A stretch of DNA of 7,821 nucleotides from Cyanobacteria bacterium OH_CDB_58 (GTDB lineage Bacteria; Cyanobacteriota; Vampirovibrionia; Gastranaerophilales; Gastranaerophilaceae). Shown here in pieces: positions 5,606-7,821 of the stretch. The DNA lies in assembly GCA_023435965.1 (NCBI GenBank), contig JAEZLC010000259.1:1-7821 (forward strand), given 5' to 3'. The position numbers were made by a program, and so were the translations under genes. The notes below the pieces were generated by a model, which saw only the letters and a program-made list of their open reading frames with translations, did no database searches and was not told where the DNA came from. Numbering within the stretch: position 1 is the first letter of the stretch; every line of letters begins with the position of its first letter.

Positions 5606-5636
5606 GAAACTTTTACGAATTTTACTGAAATCCGAC
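5606..5636 (+). promoter_or_regulatory. Candidate ECF-type promoter 2 upstream of the sigma gene
   Basis: GAAACTT (5606-5612) is a near copy of the element 42 bases upstream. TCCGAC (5631-5636) lies 18 bases further and resembles CG-containing ECF -10 elements. A transcript would have a leader of about 55 bases. No good sigma-70 promoter was found in the same interval (5595-5690). Confidence 0.25.
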
Positions 5637-5684
5637 AAAAAATTGATGAGAGTATCTGTCATATTTAAGCTGTTCAGCGTAAAT

Positions 5685-5689
5685 AGGAG
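5685..5689 (+). promoter_or_regulatory. Ribosome binding site of the sigma factor gene
   Basis: AGGAG lies 3 bases before a TTG at 5693 and 9 bases before an in-frame TTG at 5699. The spacing favours 5699. No ATG in this frame occurs until codon 14 of the longer form. Confidence 0.65.
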
Positions 5690-5698
5690 TATTTGTAT

Positions 5699-6304
5699 TT
5701 GAAAGCCTTGTTCAAAAAGAAATATAAAGATATGGATATTCAGGAGCTGGTAAAGTTGTCTCAGCATGATGATTTCAGTGCCCTTGAAGAACTCATAAGA
5801 CGAGAGCAAAAAAATATTTATGCTTCATTTTATTATCTCGATCCTCATAGGGAAGATCTTTTGGATTTGACTCAAGAAGTGCTTTTAAAAATGTCTAGAG
5901 GAATAAAGTCTTTGCGAAATCCAAAAATGTTTAAATCCTGGCTAGGTCAAATAGTTTCGAACCTTTTTTATGATCAATTAAGAAAGAAAAAAAGAAGTCC
6001 GGATTTGGTTTCTATCGACCTTACCTGGGGTGAAGATAATAAGAGCTGTCCGGTTTTAGAGCTGCACGATCAGAAGGCAAAACCCGAGGAAAGCAGTTTG
6101 GGCAATGAATTGAGTGAAATTATTGTCGAGATGATTTCAAGGCTTCCAGAGCATTTTAAATTTGTAATTGTGCTTAGAGAAATTCAAGGATTAAGTTACG
6201 AGGAGATAGCAAAAATTACAAAAACTAATGTTGGAACAGTGAAATCGAGAATCGCAAGGGCAAGAAACAAGCTTCAAGAGTGCTTGAAGCCCTATATTAT
6301 ATAA
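5699..6304 (+). CDS. ECF-family RNA polymerase sigma factor
   Basis: This cytoplasmic group 4 (ECF) sigma factor directs RNA polymerase to a small regulon. The sigma-2 domain spans about residues 26-100, with DLLDLTQEVLLKM (core binding, region 2.2) and FKSWLGQIVSNLFYDQLRKKKR (region 2.3-2.4, -10 recognition). A linker of about 40 residues follows. The sigma-4 domain is at about 138-195, with SRLPEHFKFVIVLREIQGLSYEEIAKITKTNVGTVKSRIARARNKL, whose helix-turn-helix reads the -35. No sigma-3 domain is present. I take TTG 5699 as the start (201 residues); TTG 5693 would add two residues. The stop codon overlaps the Shine-Dalgarno of the next gene, an apparent anti-sigma factor, so the two form an operon. 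The upstream GGAACTT/GAAACTT elements suggest autoregulation. The inducing signal is not evident. Confidence 0.93.
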   Translation: MKALFKKKYKDMDIQELVKLSQHDDFSALEELIRREQKNIYASFYYLDPHREDLLDLTQEVLLKMSRGIKSLRNPKMFKSWLGQIVSNLFYDQLRKKKRSPDLVSIDLTWGEDNKSCPVLELHDQKAKPEESSLGNELSEIIVEMISRLPEHFKFVIVLREIQGLSYEEIAKITKTNVGTVKSRIARARNKLQECLKPYII

Positions 6305-6308
6305 GGAG
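6303..6308 (+). promoter_or_regulatory. Ribosome binding site of the anti-sigma gene
   Basis: AAGGAG overlaps the TAA of the sigma gene and lies 7 bases before TTG 6316. This fixes the start; the same frame is open up to 6280 and beyond, but upstream codons would lie inside the sigma gene and add MLEALYYIRRLV with no ribosome site. Confidence 0.8.
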
Positions 6309-6315
6309 ATTGGTT

Positions 6316-6972
6316 TTGGAAGATTTAATATGCAAAAAAGTTACATCAATGATGTCTCTGTACATGGACGATAGACTCAACGAAGAGCATAAGGCCTTTG
6401 TGGAAGACCATTTCAAAAAATGTCCTCATTGCTATCAAAAATACAAGGAAATGAGAAATATCATAGAAAATCTCAAGCTTTCCTACGAAAAGATAATAAA
6501 CAAAGTCGAAGATATTGAGACAATAAGTTTGTTTAATATAAGAGAGTACGAAAAGTTCTATAATAACATATCAGCCTACATCGATAACGAACTCACATAT
6601 GATGAAGGAGTTGAGTTTAGAAAGTATCTTTTAAAATCAAAAGCCGCAAGAGCGGACTTGAAAAACCTGTATGCTCTAGAAAGTAATATCAAGGATTCAG
6701 TTTCAAATTGTATTGAAAACTCGAATGTGAATATGTCAAAAAGGATAATCAGGATAATAAAAGAAGAAAATACGCCGGTTCGGAACAACTACTTTGTCAA
6801 GGCTGCTGCGGTTTTGGCTATTGTGTTTTTTACCACTTCGGGAGCTTATTTTGTAAAGCATCCTGAAAAGTTTTACAATAATAATATCTTCAAACACAAA
6901 AAGGTCATATATGTAAAAAGCCCTCAGCAAGCTACTGAAGTAAAGGGGCTCATTAGCGAAAAGAAACCTTAA
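6316..6972 (+). CDS. Membrane anti-sigma factor with a ZAS (zf-HC2) domain and a degenerate second copy
   Basis: This is the likely partner that holds the upstream ECF sigma at the membrane. The first domain (about 1-50) has the zinc-binding anti-sigma pattern: C6, then H32-x3-C36-x2-C39 within SLYMDDRLNEEHKAFVEDH. After a 30-40 residue linker a similar stretch appears (about 85-125: SAYIDNELTYDEGVEFRKYL), in which the H and both C positions are Y, S and A, so it cannot bind zinc. One membrane helix follows (about 160-181, YFVKAAAVLAIVFFTTSGAYFV). The exterior tail is only about 37 residues, rich in Lys and Asn. The TTG start is chosen from AAGGAG at 7 bases, giving 218 residues. A short outer tail leaves little room for a sensor domain, so signalling may involve proteolysis or a partner. 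Its stop interlocks with the wecB stop. Confidence 0.85.
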   Translation: MEDLICKKVTSMMSLYMDDRLNEEHKAFVEDHFKKCPHCYQKYKEMRNIIENLKLSYEKIINKVEDIETISLFNIREYEKFYNNISAYIDNELTYDEGVEFRKYLLKSKAARADLKNLYALESNIKDSVSNCIENSNVNMSKRIIRIIKEENTPVRNNYFVKAAAVLAIVFFTTSGAYFVKHPEKFYNNNIFKHKKVIYVKSPQQATEVKGLISEKKP

Positions 6973-7821
6973 TTGTCTTTTAACTGTTTTAAAATTTCGA
7001 TTATTCTCTTACAAGCATTTCCGTCTCCGTAAGGATTAATCGCTTCTGACATTTTGTTGTATTCTTCTTGAGAGTCAAGAAGCCTTTGGGTTTCTTGCAT
7101 TATTTTGTTTTTGTCTGTACCGACGAGTTTAACTGTTCCATAGTCAATCGCTTCAGGTCTTTCTGTGGTGTCTCTTAGCACAAGAACGGGTTTGCCCAAA
7201 GAAGGTGCTTCTTCCTGCACTCCTCCTGAGTCAGTCAGTATGATATACGAATCTTTCATTAACGATGCGAAAGGTGCATAATCAAGAGGTTTTATAAGAT
7301 GAATTCTTTCTTTGCCGTCCAGCATCTCGTATACAGGGTTTTGAACGTTTGGGTTCAAGTGTACAGGATAAACCACCTGAATATCTTTGTTATTTTCAAC
7401 AAGTTCCAAAATTGCAGAACAAATTTGCTTTATTGGTTCTCCGAAATTTTCTCTTCTGTGAGATGTTAGGAGAATTGTTTTGAGGTTTTTATCAAGGTTT
7501 AATCCTTCAATCTTTGAAGAGTGGTTCTCAACTGTATATAAAAGGGCGTCAATAACTGTGTTGCCTGTCTTATATATGTGTTTTTTAGGAATTTGAGAGT
7601 TAACAAGGTTTTCGCAAGAAGTATCAGTGGGGGCAAAATGGTACGTTGACACTGCGTCTGCGAATACTCTGTTTATTTCTTCTGGGAATGGATAGTGCTT
7701 ATCAAAGGTTCTCAAACCTGCTTCTACGTGTCCAACAGGAATTCTTGCATAAAAGGCAGATAACGCAGCAGCCATAGATGTAGTAGTGTCGCCGTGTACA
7801 AGTACTATATTAGGGTTGACT
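6969..7821 (-). CDS. wecB: UDP-N-acetylglucosamine 2-epimerase (non-hydrolysing), 5' end outside the window
   Basis: WecB/MnaA interconverts UDP-GlcNAc and UDP-ManNAc in the cytoplasm, supplying ManNAc or ManNAcA for surface polysaccharides. The reading frame stays open through the right edge: codons before the ATG at 7775 encode VNPNIVLVHGDTTTS, which is conserved family sequence, so that internal Met is not the start. Visible marks are HGDTTTS (equivalent to D95 of E. coli), GHVEAGLRT (E117), PFPEEINR (E131), TSHRRENFG (catalytic His), DSGGVQEEAPSLGKPVLVLRDTTERPEA (UDP-binding loop) and YGDGNA near the C-terminus. About 283 residues are visible, and by the E. coli alignment about 84 are missing. 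It ends in a TAA shared with the convergent anti-sigma gene. No terminator lies between them. Confidence 0.95.
   Translation of the reverse strand, partial: VNPNIVLVHGDTTTSMAAALSAFYARIPVGHVEAGLRTFDKHYPFPEEINRVFADAVSTYHFAPTDTSCENLVNSQIPKKHIYKTGNTVIDALLYTVENHSSKIEGLNLDKNLKTILLTSHRRENFGEPIKQICSAILELVENNKDIQVVYPVHLNPNVQNPVYEMLDGKERIHLIKPLDYAPFASLMKDSYIILTDSGGVQEEAPSLGKPVLVLRDTTERPEAIDYGTVKLVGTDKNKIMQETQRLLDSQEEYNKMSEAINPYGDGNACKRIIEILKQLKDN

Noticed and set aside
6280..6315. Upstream ATG at 6280 as start of the anti-sigma gene
   Set aside because: It lies inside the sigma coding sequence with no ribosome site, while AAGGAG at 7 bases points to TTG 6316, which begins right before the ZAS cysteine.
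7773..7775. ATG at 7775 as the start of wecB
   Set aside because: The frame continues upstream with the conserved VLVHGDTTTS motif, so this is an internal methionine and the gene is cut by the window edge.
1..7821. CRISPR array, insertion sequence or defence island
   Set aside because: No regularly spaced repeats, transposase motifs, terminal inverted repeats or defence-type domains were seen on either strand.

Overview
The window is AT-rich bacterial chromosome with short intergenic gaps (longest about 170 bases), clear Shine-Dalgarno sites and frequent TTG starts. The three most likely TTG genes are nspC, the sigma factor and its anti-sigma partner. Taxonomy cannot be fixed from the sequence. 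The gene set, the low GC and a tRNA with encoded CCA fit an AT-rich anaerobe or gut-type lineage. A faint ThiD2-like start on the ThiE-like protein is reminiscent of cyanobacterial-type ThiE and would be compatible with the non-photosynthetic Cyanobacteriota (Melainabacteria/Vampirovibrionia), but this is only a guess.

Left part (1-2516, + strand): a two-gene operon for the carboxyspermidine or carboxynorspermidine route to polyamines. nspC (PLP decarboxylase) overlaps the following NAD(P)-dependent dehydrogenase (saccharopine dehydrogenase-like) by an ATGA junction. The operon ends in a strong intrinsic terminator. In this route the dehydrogenase condenses a diamine with aspartate semialdehyde and NspC decarboxylates the product.

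Middle (2514-4805, - strand): an RlmD/RumA-type 23S rRNA uracil-5 methyltransferase with intact 4Fe-4S and catalytic residues; an unrecognised protein of about 59 residues; a zinc-ribbon plus TM2 membrane protein; and tRNA-Glu(UUC) with encoded CCA, behind a near-consensus sigma-70 promoter. The 59-residue gene and the TM2 gene are bracketed by two terminators with the same stem. These share a 12-base direct repeat.

Right part (4871-7821): a ThiE-like TIM-barrel protein (- strand) whose active-site signatures are eroded lies divergent from an ECF sigma factor. The sigma gene is followed by its likely membrane anti-sigma factor, whose cytoplasmic part looks like a zinc-finger anti-sigma domain (ZAS) plus a second, ligand-less copy. 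Upstream of the sigma gene are two related GGAACTT/GAAACTT elements 42 bases apart, which resemble ECF -35 elements and suggest autoregulation. Last is the 3' three quarters of wecB (UDP-GlcNAc 2-epimerase, - strand), whose stop codon interlocks with that of the anti-sigma gene in a shared TTAA and which runs off the right edge.

Most of the window is ordinary housekeeping. The parts that deserve a second look are the sigma/anti-sigma pair with its putative operator repeats, the degenerate ThiE-like protein, and the terminator-bounded small-gene cassette beside the tRNA.
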